DNA of 64,000 nt, taken from assembly GCA_903832055.1 (NCBI GenBank), contig CAILAC010000010.1:806001-870000 (forward strand). Reading direction: 5' to 3'. The notes below the pieces were generated by a model. That model had not been told where the DNA came from, did not search any database, and was given only the letters and a program-made list of their open reading frames with translations. This DNA is from an uncultured Acidobacteriota bacterium. GTDB lineage: Bacteria; Acidobacteriota; Terriglobia; Terriglobales; Acidobacteriaceae. Below are positions 33,391 to 41,591 of this stretch, piece by piece. The position numbers were made by a program, and so were the translations under genes. How positions within the stretch are numbered: the stretch's first letter is position 1; each line of letters opens with the position of its first letter.

Positions 33391-35211
33391 TTAGTGCTTC
33401 TGCGCCGCAATCCACTCCGTCACCCGCGCATCCAGCACATCCAGCGGCAGCGCCCCGGAATCCAGCACCTCATCGTGAAACGCCTTCAAATCAAACTTCG
33501 CTCCCAGCGCCGCCTTCGCCCGCTCGCGCAGCTCCAGTATCTTCAGCTGCCCAATCTTGTACGCCAACGCCTGCCCCGGCCACGCAATGTAGCGGTCCGT
33601 CTCAGCCTGAATGTTGGTGTCGTCGATGCCCGAGTGCGCTTTGAAGTAGTCAACCATCTGCTGCCGCGTCCAGCCTTGTGAATGCACTCCGGTATCGACA
33701 ACCAGCCGGATCGCCCGCCAGATATCGGCCTCCAGCCGCCCGTAGTCCGAGTACGGATCCTGGTAGAAGCCCACCTCTTTGCCCAGCCGCTCTGAATACA
33801 GTCCCCATCCCTCGACAAACGCCGTGTACCCACCAAACTTGCGAAATTCGGGAATCCCTTCGAGTTCCTCGCCAATCGAGATTTGCAGGTGATGCCCCGG
33901 AACGCCTTCGTGGTACGCCACCGCCTCCACGTCGACGAGCGAGCGCTCTGCCGCGTTGTACACGTTCACCGTAATGCGGCCAGGACGGCTGCCATCCGGC
34001 GCGCCCTGGTCGTAGTAGGCTGCGGGAGCTGATTTGGCTGAGTACTCAGGAATCGTCGTAACCTCAAGCGCTGCCTTGGGCAGGCGGCCGAAGAGCTCGG
34101 GGAGCTTGGCCTGCATCCCTTTGACATAACCGCGGTAGATGTCGAGCAGCGCGTCGCCCGAGGCCGGGTGCAGCTTGGGATTGCCCTTGAGCGAGGCCTG
34201 GAAGCTCTTCAAATCGGCAAAGCCAAGTTTTTTGGCGATCACCAGCATGGCTGCTTCGTCTTTGGCTACTTCGTCGAGGCCAATCTGGTGAATCTGCGCC
34301 GCTGTCAGGTTGGTGGTGGTCTGCTGGCGGATTCGGAAGGCGTAGTACTTTGCCCCATCGGGCAGGGCGGCGATGCCGGGCGCTTCGCGGCCAGCGGGGA
34401 TGTAGGTAACCTCAAGGAATCGCTGAAAGCGCAGGTACGCCGGCAGTACTTCCTTGCCAATCGCGGCCAGCATCTCGGCCTTGATGCGGGCCTGCTCGGC
34501 GGCTGGAATGTCCGAGGGAAAGCTCTTGAGGGGCGCCGTCAGGGGGGAGTCTTCGGGCTTCTGATGCGCCAGTTCCTTCACCTGCTCGACGACTTTTTCC
34601 AGGAGATACCTGGGCGGAACGCGCTTGTCCTGGACGCCTATCGACATGTTCTGCGTCGTCTGCTCGAACGCTTTGGGGACGAGGTGCAGGCGGGCGATCC
34701 AGTCGTCGTAATCCTTGACCGTCTTGAAGCTCAACTGGCGCACAAGGTCGGGGTAGGTGGTGTGAATGCCGCCCATCTGATTGATGGGCATCTCCCACTC
34801 TTTGAACTCCGCGGCCTCCTGATCCTCAGTGAACTGGCGCAACAGCAGGTCGCGGCTGATGACCTCCTGGGGTGTAAACCCTGCAGGATCAATGGCGGCG
34901 AGGCGCAGCAGGAAGCCCTGCTCGCGCTCCAGGCCCTCGTTGTAGGCGCGAACTGAGTAGTCCGTGATCTGGTCGTTGTAGCGTTTGTCGCCAAGCGAAG
35001 AGGCAAACTCCGGCGCGTGGCGCAGGTTGTCTTCCCACACTTCGCTGAAGAGCCGCGCCAGGGCTTTGCGGCGGTCTTCGAGCGTCTGGGGAGCGGCGGC
35101 CGCTGCGGGGTCGGCCTTGAACGTTTGCCCGAATGCGGTGGTCAGGCTTTGCGGGGCGAATAGACCGGCCACGAGGGCCAAAAGTACCAGAACCTTTGCA
35201 GGCTTTTTCAT
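33391..35211 (-). CDS. DUF885 secreted peptidase
   Basis: The 606-residue product starts MKKPAKVLVLLALVAGLFAPQS at 35211; the open frame extends to 35304 but would mask the signal peptide. DUF885 proteins are helical, M32-like putative zinc carboxypeptidases. The zinc motif is HEGVPGHHLQ, followed by the second-ligand region AFVEGWGLYSERLG. The C-terminus has WPGQALAYKIGQLKI and FHDEVLDSGALPLDVLD, all typical. Unusually, synonymous codon choice changes within the gene: the 5' two-thirds uses C-ending codons and the 3' third G-ending codons, with the switch near 34.0 kb. The reading frame is intact throughout. Confidence 0.9.
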   Translation of the reverse strand: MKKPAKVLVLLALVAGLFAPQSLTTAFGQTFKADPAAAAAPQTLEDRRKALARLFSEVWEDNLRHAPEFASSLGDKRYNDQITDYSVRAYNEGLEREQGFLLRLAAIDPAGFTPQEVISRDLLLRQFTEDQEAAEFKEWEMPINQMGGIHTTYPDLVRQLSFKTVKDYDDWIARLHLVPKAFEQTTQNMSIGVQDKRVPPRYLLEKVVEQVKELAHQKPEDSPLTAPLKSFPSDIPAAEQARIKAEMLAAIGKEVLPAYLRFQRFLEVTYIPAGREAPGIAALPDGAKYYAFRIRQQTTTNLTAAQIHQIGLDEVAKDEAAMLVIAKKLGFADLKSFQASLKGNPKLHPASGDALLDIYRGYVKGMQAKLPELFGRLPKAALEVTTIPEYSAKSAPAAYYDQGAPDGSRPGRITVNVYNAAERSLVDVEAVAYHEGVPGHHLQISIGEELEGIPEFRKFGGYTAFVEGWGLYSERLGKEVGFYQDPYSDYGRLEADIWRAIRLVVDTGVHSQGWTRQQMVDYFKAHSGIDDTNIQAETDRYIAWPGQALAYKIGQLKILELRERAKAALGAKFDLKAFHDEVLDSGALPLDVLDARVTEWIAAQKH

Positions 35212-35344
35212 TGCTATCATCCTCAACAGTTGCAGCTTTGTCTTTGACGAGTCTAAGCCATCCAGCCAGAACTCGGGCGGCTCCAGCCCGGCTCGCATCG
35301 GCAATCAGCACCGTGCGGCCAAAAGTAGTTCGAGGGGTTTCCAG

Positions 35345-36064
35345 GTGAAAAGAATCTTCCAAACCCGGCTGGAGCAGGCCGAATTCGGGACCGGATGCAC
35401 GGTCATTGCCCACATCCCATTCGACCCGGTGGCCGAGTGGCCCGAGTTGATTAAGCTGCGGGTCAAGGGCACGATTCATGGAACTCAGCCCGACGCTGCC
35501 GCGACCGAAAGCAAGCGTCCTCCCTACGCCTTCTCTACTTCCCTGCTACCTACTCGCGACCCGATCACCCAGGAGCGCAGATACATCCTGTTGATTACAC
35601 AGAAGATGCAGAAGGCCGCGCATGTCTCGGTGGGCTGGCAGGTCGAGATCACGCTTGCACCCGACATCGAGGGGCACTCTGCCGTACCGCCCCCTGAACT
35701 GGCTCGGCTGCTGCGGTCAGAGCGCAGCCTGAAAAAGTGGTTTGAACTTCTCCCGCACGGCCAGCGAAAGTACATCGCGGATGCTATCCGGGAGTCAAGC
35801 AATCCAGAGACCCGCGCGCGCCGTGCCGAGCAATGGATGGAGTGCCTGATGCTGACGCAGGAGGGCGAGATTGAGCCGCCGCCGATTCTGCAGCTTGCGT
35901 TTCGCGAGCAGCCGCAGGCACGGGCCGCATGGGAGACGCTGACTCCGATTCAAAGGCGAAGCCATCTTCTTGCGATCTTCAGCTGCCAAAGCCCGGATTC
36001 CCGCGCGCGCCGTGCACAAAGAGCGGTAAGCGAAGCGTTGCGAATGACTCGACTCAAATCCTGA
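35345..36064 (+). CDS. DUF1905 / YdeI-type protein
   Basis: The 239-aa protein starts at a GTG (35345) with GAGGGG 7 bases upstream; the ORF opens further left, but only as antisense to the DUF885 gene. The N-terminal DUF1905 barrel covers about 5-110. It is followed by two copies of the helical YdeI/OmdA-like element: LKKWFELLPHGQRKYIADAIRESSNPETRARRAEQWMECL and AWETLTPIQRRSHLLAIFSCQSPDSRARRAQRAVSEAL. YdeI-like proteins are linked to bacteriocin or stress resistance in some bacteria; the role here is unknown. It is divergent from the DUF885 gene and followed by plsY. Confidence 0.8.
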   Translation: MKRIFQTRLEQAEFGTGCTVIAHIPFDPVAEWPELIKLRVKGTIHGTQPDAAATESKRPPYAFSTSLLPTRDPITQERRYILLITQKMQKAAHVSVGWQVEITLAPDIEGHSAVPPPELARLLRSERSLKKWFELLPHGQRKYIADAIRESSNPETRARRAEQWMECLMLTQEGEIEPPPILQLAFREQPQARAAWETLTPIQRRSHLLAIFSCQSPDSRARRAQRAVSEALRMTRLKS

Positions 36065-36106
36065 ACAGCAACCCGGCCCGGCCCTTACCTGATAGAGTTT
36101 TGAGTT

Positions 36107-36805
36107 ATGCCTGTTGTGCTTATCGTCTGGTTGCATTCGCTCAGCATCGTCGTGGCCGCGTACCTCCTTGGCTCGATTCCTACTGGCTATTTGCTGGTGC
36201 GCTTTGTGCACAAGCAGGATATTCGCAGCCTGGGCAGCGGTAACATCGGTGCGACGAACGTGCTGCGTTCAGGGGCCAAGGGCCTTGGCGCGGCGACCTT
36301 TTTGTTTGACGTGCTGAAGGGTGCGCTGGCGGTGCTGGTGGGTGCGCGCCTGGCTGCGATAGGTTTTCCGCCGATTCCGGTGCACAATGCCGAGGCGCTG
36401 GCCGCGCTGTGTGCGGTGCTCGGCCACATGTACCCGGTGTGGCTTGGCCTGAAGGGCGGCAAGGGCGTAGCGACGGCGTTCGGCGTCTTTCTGGTGCTGG
36501 CGCCGCTGCCCGCCCTGGGATGCCTGGCGGTCTTCATCGTGGTCATGTTTCTGAGCCGGATCGTTTCGCTGGCCTCGATTCTCTCCTCGGCCGCCTTCCC
36601 GGCTTTCGGCTGGATTTTTGCCGAAAAGGTCGGGGAACCGTGGCTGCATACGCCACTGATTTTTGCGATCATGTCGGGCGTTGTGGCACTGATTATCTGG
36701 AAGCACGGCCCCAACATCCAGCGGCTGATCAACGGCACAGAGTACCGCTTCGGCGCGAAGAAACCTGCCGTGGCGACAGAAGTCAAGACTGAGGATTCTG
36801 TATGA
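36107..36805 (+). CDS. plsY: acyl-phosphate:glycerol-3-phosphate acyltransferase PlsY
   Basis: PlsY makes lysophosphatidate from acyl-phosphate and glycerol-3-phosphate at the inner membrane. The 232-aa protein has the conserved loops GSIPTGYLLVR, GSGNIGATNVLRS and LKGGKGVATAFGVF, and five or more hydrophobic helices. A C-terminal extension (RFGAKKPAVATEVKTEDSV) is longer than in most relatives. It overlaps gpsA by four bases (ATGA), so production of glycerol-3-phosphate and its use are coupled. Confidence 0.96.
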   Translation: MPVVLIVWLHSLSIVVAAYLLGSIPTGYLLVRFVHKQDIRSLGSGNIGATNVLRSGAKGLGAATFLFDVLKGALAVLVGARLAAIGFPPIPVHNAEALAALCAVLGHMYPVWLGLKGGKGVATAFGVFLVLAPLPALGCLAVFIVVMFLSRIVSLASILSSAAFPAFGWIFAEKVGEPWLHTPLIFAIMSGVVALIIWKHGPNIQRLINGTEYRFGAKKPAVATEVKTEDSV

Positions 36806-37815
36806 GCCGCATCTCCGTTCTGGGTGCCGGAGCCTGGGGAACAGCGCTTGCCCTGGTGCTGGCGCGCAGTGGCGAAAACGAAGTTACGCTCTGGTCGCAT
36901 CGGCCCGAGGCTGCGGAAGAGATGAACAACGCTCGCGAAAACCGCCGCTTTCTTCCCGGCTATTTCTTTCCTGGCGACCTTGAGGTGACGGCCGATGACG
37001 CCCAGGCGGTGGTAGATGCAGACATTCTGGTCATAGCCGTCCCATCGGAGTTTCTGCGGCCCACTCTTGCCAGACTGGTGCCCTTCATGCACAGTGGCCA
37101 GATCATTGTGAGCACCACCAAGGGCATCGAAGACCAAACCTACCTGCGCATGAGCGAAGTCATCCACGCTTGCCTGGCAGAGGCGAAGCTTGACTTGCCG
37201 GTCGGCGTGCTGAGCGGACCGTCATTTGCCCAGGAAACTGCTGCTGGAATGCCTACTGCCGTCACGATTGCTTTTGCAGACCCTGCCGTAGCCAGCCAGA
37301 TTCAGCATGAATTCTCCAAAGGGTCGCTGCGCCTTTACACCAATACCGACGTGGCCGGCGTCGAAATTGGCGGCGCACTCAAGAACGTGATCGCCATTGC
37401 CGCCGGCGTGCTTGCCGGGCTTGGGATGGGGCAGAACTCGGTCGCCGCGCTGATTACACGCGGAATCGCAGAAATGACGCGCCTCGCCGTCGCAGCCGGC
37501 GGGCAGCAGCAAACACTCGCCGGGTTGAGCGGAATTGGCGACCTGGTGCTGACCTGCACGGGGTCGCTCTCGCGCAACCGAACGGTCGGCTCGGAACTGG
37601 GACGGGGACGTAAGCTCCCGGAGATTCTCGACGGTCTCGGCGGCAAAGTGGCTGAGGGAGTTCGCACCACGCGGGCGGCGCTTGGGCTGGCACGCAAGCT
37701 GGACGTGCACATGCCGATTACAGAGCAGATGGAACTGATTCTGGACGAGGGCAAAGACCCGATGCAGGCCATCCGCGACCTGATGCTGCGGCCCATGCGC
37801 GACGAAGAGGACTAG
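36802..37815 (+). CDS. gpsA: NAD(P)H-dependent glycerol-3-phosphate dehydrogenase
   Basis: GpsA reduces dihydroxyacetone phosphate to sn-glycerol-3-phosphate for phospholipids. The 337-aa cytosolic enzyme has the dinucleotide motif GAGAWGTALALVLA at its start, TKGIEDQT, GPSFAQETAAGMPTA, the catalytic Lys in GGALKNVIAIAAG, GLGMGQNSVAALITRG and GIGDLVLTC. Length is standard. It is the second gene of the plsY-gpsA unit, starting within the plsY stop codon. Confidence 0.97.
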   Translation: MSRISVLGAGAWGTALALVLARSGENEVTLWSHRPEAAEEMNNARENRRFLPGYFFPGDLEVTADDAQAVVDADILVIAVPSEFLRPTLARLVPFMHSGQIIVSTTKGIEDQTYLRMSEVIHACLAEAKLDLPVGVLSGPSFAQETAAGMPTAVTIAFADPAVASQIQHEFSKGSLRLYTNTDVAGVEIGGALKNVIAIAAGVLAGLGMGQNSVAALITRGIAEMTRLAVAAGGQQQTLAGLSGIGDLVLTCTGSLSRNRTVGSELGRGRKLPEILDGLGGKVAEGVRTTRAALGLARKLDVHMPITEQMELILDEGKDPMQAIRDLMLRPMRDEED

Positions 37816-37928
37816 CATTCTTCGCAGCAATGATTCGCATCTGAAATCTTTGCTGCTCGCCCCCACGGCTTGCGGCGAAGTGCCGGTTCAGCGCTCGAAG
37901 ACTGGTAGACTTGAGTTAGGTAAAACCT

Positions 37929-38951
37929 ATGTTTTCTAAGCTGTTTGGTGGCAAAAAGCCGGAAGTTGCCGAGGAATCTGAAGTCGCTGAAACGCAGTTT
38001 GAGGCGAGGAATCCAGATAGCGATCCGGAGCCGGTCAAGACAGGCTTCTTTGACCGGATGAAGCAGGCGGTTACGCGGACCCGGGAGTCGCTTTCTTCGC
38101 GGCTTGAGGGCGTGCTGGCGCTGACCCGGACGGTGGACGAGGCCGCCCTCGAAGACCTTGAATCTGCGCTGCTTACCAGCGATCTGGGGCTGCCGACGAC
38201 AACTGCAATCCTCGAGCAGTTGCGGGAGCGGGCGAAGCGGCAGGATATTGCTGGCGGCGACGAGCTGCGAGATCTGCTGAAGACCGAGATTCGCAACATC
38301 CTTGAGGGTCCGCGCGTGGGGGTCGTTGAACCTGCGACGCCGCCCAAGGTGATCTTTCTGGTCGGCGTAAACGGGACCGGGAAAACGACGACGAGCGGCA
38401 AGCTCGCCGCCTGGTATCGTGCTGAAAACAAAACAGTTCTCCTCTGCGCGGCGGATACATTCCGAGCGGCGGCGATTGAGCAGCTTGATGTATGGGCCAG
38501 CCGTTCGGGCGTGGAGATGATCAAGACCAAGCAGGGTGGCGACCCGGCGGCGGTGCTGTATGACGCTGTTTCGGCGGCGAAAGCGCGCGGGACCGAAATC
38601 CTGATCGTGGATACGGCGGGGCGTCTGCACACCAAGGGCGGCCTGATGGACGAGCTTGAGAAGATGCGGCGGACAGCGAAACGACTGATTCCAGAGGCTC
38701 CGCATGAGGTGCTGCTGGTGATGGACGCGACCACGGGGCAGAACGGATTGCAGCAGGCGCGGCTGTTTACTGAGGCTTCGGGCGTGACGGGCATTGTGCT
38801 GACCAAGCTGGATGGAACGGCGAAGGGCGGGATTGCCGTGGCGATTGCGCGGGAGCTGGCGCTGCCGGTGCGGTTTGTCGGTGTGGGCGAAAAGATTGGC
38901 GACCTGCTGGAGTTTGACCCGGCGGCCTTTGTCGATTCACTGCTGGACTAG
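37929..38951 (+). CDS. ftsY: signal recognition particle receptor FtsY
   Basis: FtsY is the SRP GTPase receptor that docks ribosomes at the Sec translocon. The 340-aa protein has a short acidic A-domain (about 1-40), the four-helix N-domain and a complete G-domain. Motifs are G1 GVNGTGKTTT (146-155), the insertion-box DTFRAAAIEQL, G3 DTAGR (228-232), G4 TKLD and the closing loop FVGVGEKIGDLLEFDP. Its RNA partner ffs is in the same window at 15.2 kb; ffh is not seen. It is preceded by a 113-base gap and appears to be monocistronic. Confidence 0.97.
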   Translation: MFSKLFGGKKPEVAEESEVAETQFEARNPDSDPEPVKTGFFDRMKQAVTRTRESLSSRLEGVLALTRTVDEAALEDLESALLTSDLGLPTTTAILEQLRERAKRQDIAGGDELRDLLKTEIRNILEGPRVGVVEPATPPKVIFLVGVNGTGKTTTSGKLAAWYRAENKTVLLCAADTFRAAAIEQLDVWASRSGVEMIKTKQGGDPAAVLYDAVSAAKARGTEILIVDTAGRLHTKGGLMDELEKMRRTAKRLIPEAPHEVLLVMDATTGQNGLQQARLFTEASGVTGIVLTKLDGTAKGGIAVAIARELALPVRFVGVGEKIGDLLEFDPAAFVDSLLD

Positions 38952-39128
38952 CTGCTGAACTAGTTTTTGGACTAGCTGCAAAGCCGAGGGAATGAAGTGC
39001 AGTCAGCGACAAGCGGTGCGCCATCCACGACCTTGAGGTGCGCAGTCGCAGCTGAACAGGGCGCAATCCTTGCGCAACGCTGAGCAATCCGACAGCGGCA
39101 GACGCCCAACATTTTCTGTGGTGAGAAT

Positions 39129-40292
39129 TTGACGACAAGTTTAGCCAATCCCGAGACTGACCAGCGCTGGATGAGCCGGGCGCTGGAACTTGCACGGCTG
39201 GGTACGGGGCTGTCTTCGCCAAACCCGATGGTGGGTTGCGTGGTACTCGATCAGGCGGGCAACCTGGCAGGCGAGGGCTGGCACGAGTATGACCTGCGGG
39301 ACCATGCCGAGGTTGTGGCGCTGCGAGCTGCCGGGGCCTTTACTGAGAACAATCGGGCGCGGGGCGGGACGGCTTATGTGACGCTGGAGCCTTGCAACCA
39401 TGTGGGGCGGACGGGGCCCTGTTCGCGGGCGCTGGTCGAGGCCGGTGTGGCGCGGGTGGTGGCGGCGACGGTGGACCCCAATCCTCTGGTCGCGGGGCAG
39501 GGTTTGGAGACTCTGCGCACGGCTGGAATTGCGGTTGAGGTGGGTGTTGGTCAGGCAGAGGCGCGGCATCTGAATGAGGGGTTTGCGTGCTGGATTCAGA
39601 CGAAAAAGCCGTTGGTGCTGATGAAGGTGGCGATGACGCTCGACGGGCGGATCGCTCCCGCGCCAGGCGTGCAGAAGGAGCGGCAGCCCTACTGGATTAC
39701 CGGCGAAGCGGCGCGGGCGGCGGTGCAGCCGATGCGCTGGGCGGCGGATGCGGCGCTGACCGGCGTGGACACCGTGATTGCGGATGATCCGCTGCTGACG
39801 GACCGGAGCGGGCGGGCGCGGCGGAGAAAACTGCTGCGGGTGGTGCTGGATTCGGCGCTGCGGATGCCGCTGGACGCGAAGCTGGTAAAGACGGCCGCAG
39901 AGGATGTGGTGGTTTTCACAGTTTCAACGGATGAGGCGCGAGCACGTGCGCTGCGGGAGCGCGGGGTGCGGGTGGAGGTGCTGGCTGCTGAAGCCGGGGC
40001 CGGGTTGCCGGGGCGGGTGCCTCTGGAGGCTGTTCTGGAGCGGCTGGGCGCGGAGGGAGTTTTGACGCTGCTGACGGAGACCGGAACGCGGCTGAATACG
40101 GCGCTCCTCGGGGGCGGGCTGGTGGACCGGATGCGGATGTTTTGCTCGCCGCAGATCATGGGCTCAGATGCGGTGCCGGCGTTTCGAGGGATGAGTGTAC
40201 CGGTGCGGCTGGCGGGCGCGGAGATGGAGCGGTTTGGGGAGGATTGGTCGGTGGAGGGACTGCTGCGGGATCCGTGGAATCTGAGGATATGA
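39129..40292 (+). CDS. ribD: bifunctional riboflavin deaminase/reductase RibD
   Basis: RibD carries out the second and third steps of riboflavin synthesis. The 387-aa protein has an N-terminal cytidine-deaminase-type zinc domain (DHAEVVALRAAG and LEPCNHVGRTGPCSRALVEAGV: His and two Cys ligands with catalytic Glu) and a C-terminal DHFR-like reductase (from PLVLMKVAMTLDGRIA to the end). A TTG start at 39129 is used because the next ATG (39171) would remove the DQRW lead of the family. No FMN riboswitch-like fold was seen in the 177 bases upstream. ribE lies 3.4 kb downstream, separated by unrelated genes. Confidence 0.95.
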   Translation: MTTSLANPETDQRWMSRALELARLGTGLSSPNPMVGCVVLDQAGNLAGEGWHEYDLRDHAEVVALRAAGAFTENNRARGGTAYVTLEPCNHVGRTGPCSRALVEAGVARVVAATVDPNPLVAGQGLETLRTAGIAVEVGVGQAEARHLNEGFACWIQTKKPLVLMKVAMTLDGRIAPAPGVQKERQPYWITGEAARAAVQPMRWAADAALTGVDTVIADDPLLTDRSGRARRRKLLRVVLDSALRMPLDAKLVKTAAEDVVVFTVSTDEARARALRERGVRVEVLAAEAGAGLPGRVPLEAVLERLGAEGVLTLLTETGTRLNTALLGGGLVDRMRMFCSPQIMGSDAVPAFRGMSVPVRLAGAEMERFGEDWSVEGLLRDPWNLRI

Positions 40293-40616
40293 ATGATAAC
40301 TATGGAAGAAATTCTCGCGATCGTTGCACCTTTGAATGTTGAGCAACAGGTGCAATGGATGATTCAACTTGGATATGAATTTACAGTCTCTGCGCGCGAT
40401 GGCTATCCGTTTCAAGAAATTTCAGGAAACCTTGAGACGCTTCAAGGGTTCAATGAGTTACAGCATGCGGTCTACGGGCGAATCAGGCATCTTCGTCGGG
40501 GACAAGACTGGAAAGTCGAAGACTTTCTGGATCGACTTGTCAAGACAAGTCATTTTTATGGAATTAACGGGCAAGTGGGTTGGGCAATTCGAAAGTCTGT
40601 TGAGCGATTTTCTTAG
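40293..40616 (+). CDS. small hypothetical protein after ribD
   Basis: The 107-residue protein begins immediately after the ribD stop, with GAGGA 5 bases before the ATG at 40293 (a second ATG lies at 40302). It is soluble and helical, rich in Gln and aromatic residues. Its N-terminus (EEILAIVAPLNVEQQVQWMIQLGYEFTVSARDGYPFQE) and C-terminus (DWKVEDFLDRLVKTSHFYGINGQVGWAIRKSVERF) look like a genuine folded protein. Its base composition is much less GC-rich than ribD, suggesting recent acquisition. I do not recognise a family. It converges with the M50 protease gene, overlapping its stop region by four bases. Confidence 0.6.
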   Translation: MITMEEILAIVAPLNVEQQVQWMIQLGYEFTVSARDGYPFQEISGNLETLQGFNELQHAVYGRIRHLRRGQDWKVEDFLDRLVKTSHFYGINGQVGWAIRKSVERFS

Positions 40617-41089
40617 AGAGAATGAGACTGCGTAGGTTTTGAGGCGGGGGACATAATGCCGGGAGCGGTGGGGGTCCAAATGACTTTTGCAATGCGGAGG
40701 CCGTCGCTGGCGGGGATGGGCAGGAGGTTGATGCCGGCGAGGAGCAGGTTGGAGAGAGCCAGTTTGTAGCCGAGGTGGGGAATGGCGTAGAGGGGCAGGG
40801 CGAAGAGAAGGTTGGCGGTGGGGCCAGCGAGAGAAATGAGGATTTCGTCGCGGCGGCGGGTAGCGTAGCCGCGGCGGATGTAGGCGCCGGTAGCGCGTAG
40901 CCCGAATTCGCGGACCGGAACGCGGAGCAGAGTGGCGGCGAGCATGTGGCCGCATTCATGGACGAGCAGGCTGAGAACGAGGAGGCCGCCGATGGGAAGG
41001 GCGAGTGCCCATCCTGCCATGCGGAGCCCGATGGCGGTGCAGAACAGGGGCACAACCCAGCCGTTGCGGTGCATGCGAAATGGGGCCAA
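40613..41089 (-). CDS. M50 (site-2-protease-like) membrane metalloprotease
   Basis: The 158-residue polytopic protein has the zinc motif HECGH (H44, E45, H48) in a membrane helix and the third ligand D129 in NLLPIPASDGLR, the order of S2P peptidases. Four or so hydrophobic helices are visible. There is no PDZ or CBS domain, so it is a minimal member. It may cleave membrane-bound regulators; the substrate is unknown. The frame opens with a TTG (41089); the ATG at 41074 is an alternative. It stands apart from any sigma/anti-sigma pair. Confidence 0.88.
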   Translation of the reverse strand: MAPFRMHRNGWVVPLFCTAIGLRMAGWALALPIGGLLVLSLLVHECGHMLAATLLRVPVREFGLRATGAYIRRGYATRRRDEILISLAGPTANLLFALPLYAIPHLGYKLALSNLLLAGINLLPIPASDGLRIAKVIWTPTAPGIMSPASKPTQSHSL

Positions 41090-41283
41090 CTGCGTGGTTA
41101 TGGCAGCACCTCTGCTTTGGTGAGTTTACGGCATTTGGGCTCAGCGTTTGAGCCATGACTTAGAGTAGGGATCCAGCTAAAGGGGCCGCAATTGCCCGAA
41201 TGGGGCAGAGCGGCGGGCCGGGAATTGTGATTGCAGTGGCTCAATTGGAGGCGGGGAGCCGTTTTCAGTATTCTGTAGAGGAT

Positions 41284-41505
41284 ATGCCTTTTCCTATACG
41301 AGTATGTGCAGTTTGTGGTGAAGAGTTTGAGTTGAAGCCGGATAAGCCGGGATTTGCCAACCGCTGCCCCGAATGCAGCGCCGAGGACGCAGAAGAGCCT
41401 GCAAGCGGGCACAAGATGAGCGCGGAGGAGCGGAAGGCAGAAGCCGAAGCGAACGAAGCACGGCGGAAGGCGATCCGGGATCTGTTGTACCGAAAGGACA
41501 GCTAG
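41284..41505 (+). CDS. small zinc-ribbon protein
   Basis: The 73-residue product starts MPFPIRVCAVCGEEFEL at 41284; the frame is open 84 bases more, but that part lacks a family look. Two CxxC knuckles (CAVC and CPEC), 21 residues apart, form a zinc ribbon. An acidic-basic alternating helix follows (SAEERKAEAEANEARRKAIRDLLYRK). It is probably a nucleic-acid- or protein-binding adaptor; the function is not known. The ribosome-binding site is poor (GAGG only two bases from the ATG), so the start could lie upstream. Confidence 0.7.
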   Translation: MPFPIRVCAVCGEEFELKPDKPGFANRCPECSAEDAEEPASGHKMSAEERKAEAEANEARRKAIRDLLYRKDS

Positions 41506-41522
41506 GGCGATATTTTGAGCAG

Positions 41523-41575
41523 AAAAGGGGCCGTTGCGAGGGGGGAGTGATTTCCCCGTCCGCAACGGCCCTTTC
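41523..41575. terminator. bidirectional terminator
   Basis: A stem GGCCGTTGCG / CGCAACGGCC, extended by AAAGGG / CCCTTT, encloses a second small G/C hairpin. It lies between the zinc-ribbon gene and the convergent propeller gene. Confidence 0.75.
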
Positions 41576-41591
41576 AATTGACTGCGCCAGG

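Noticed and set aside
34168-34956. 262-codon plus-strand frame inside the DUF885 gene
   Set aside because: A shadow frame. The DUF885 zinc motif and signal peptide on the minus strand establish the real gene.
38952-39128. Possible FMN riboswitch before ribD
   Set aside because: I looked for the conserved RFN elements and found none; likewise none before ribE.
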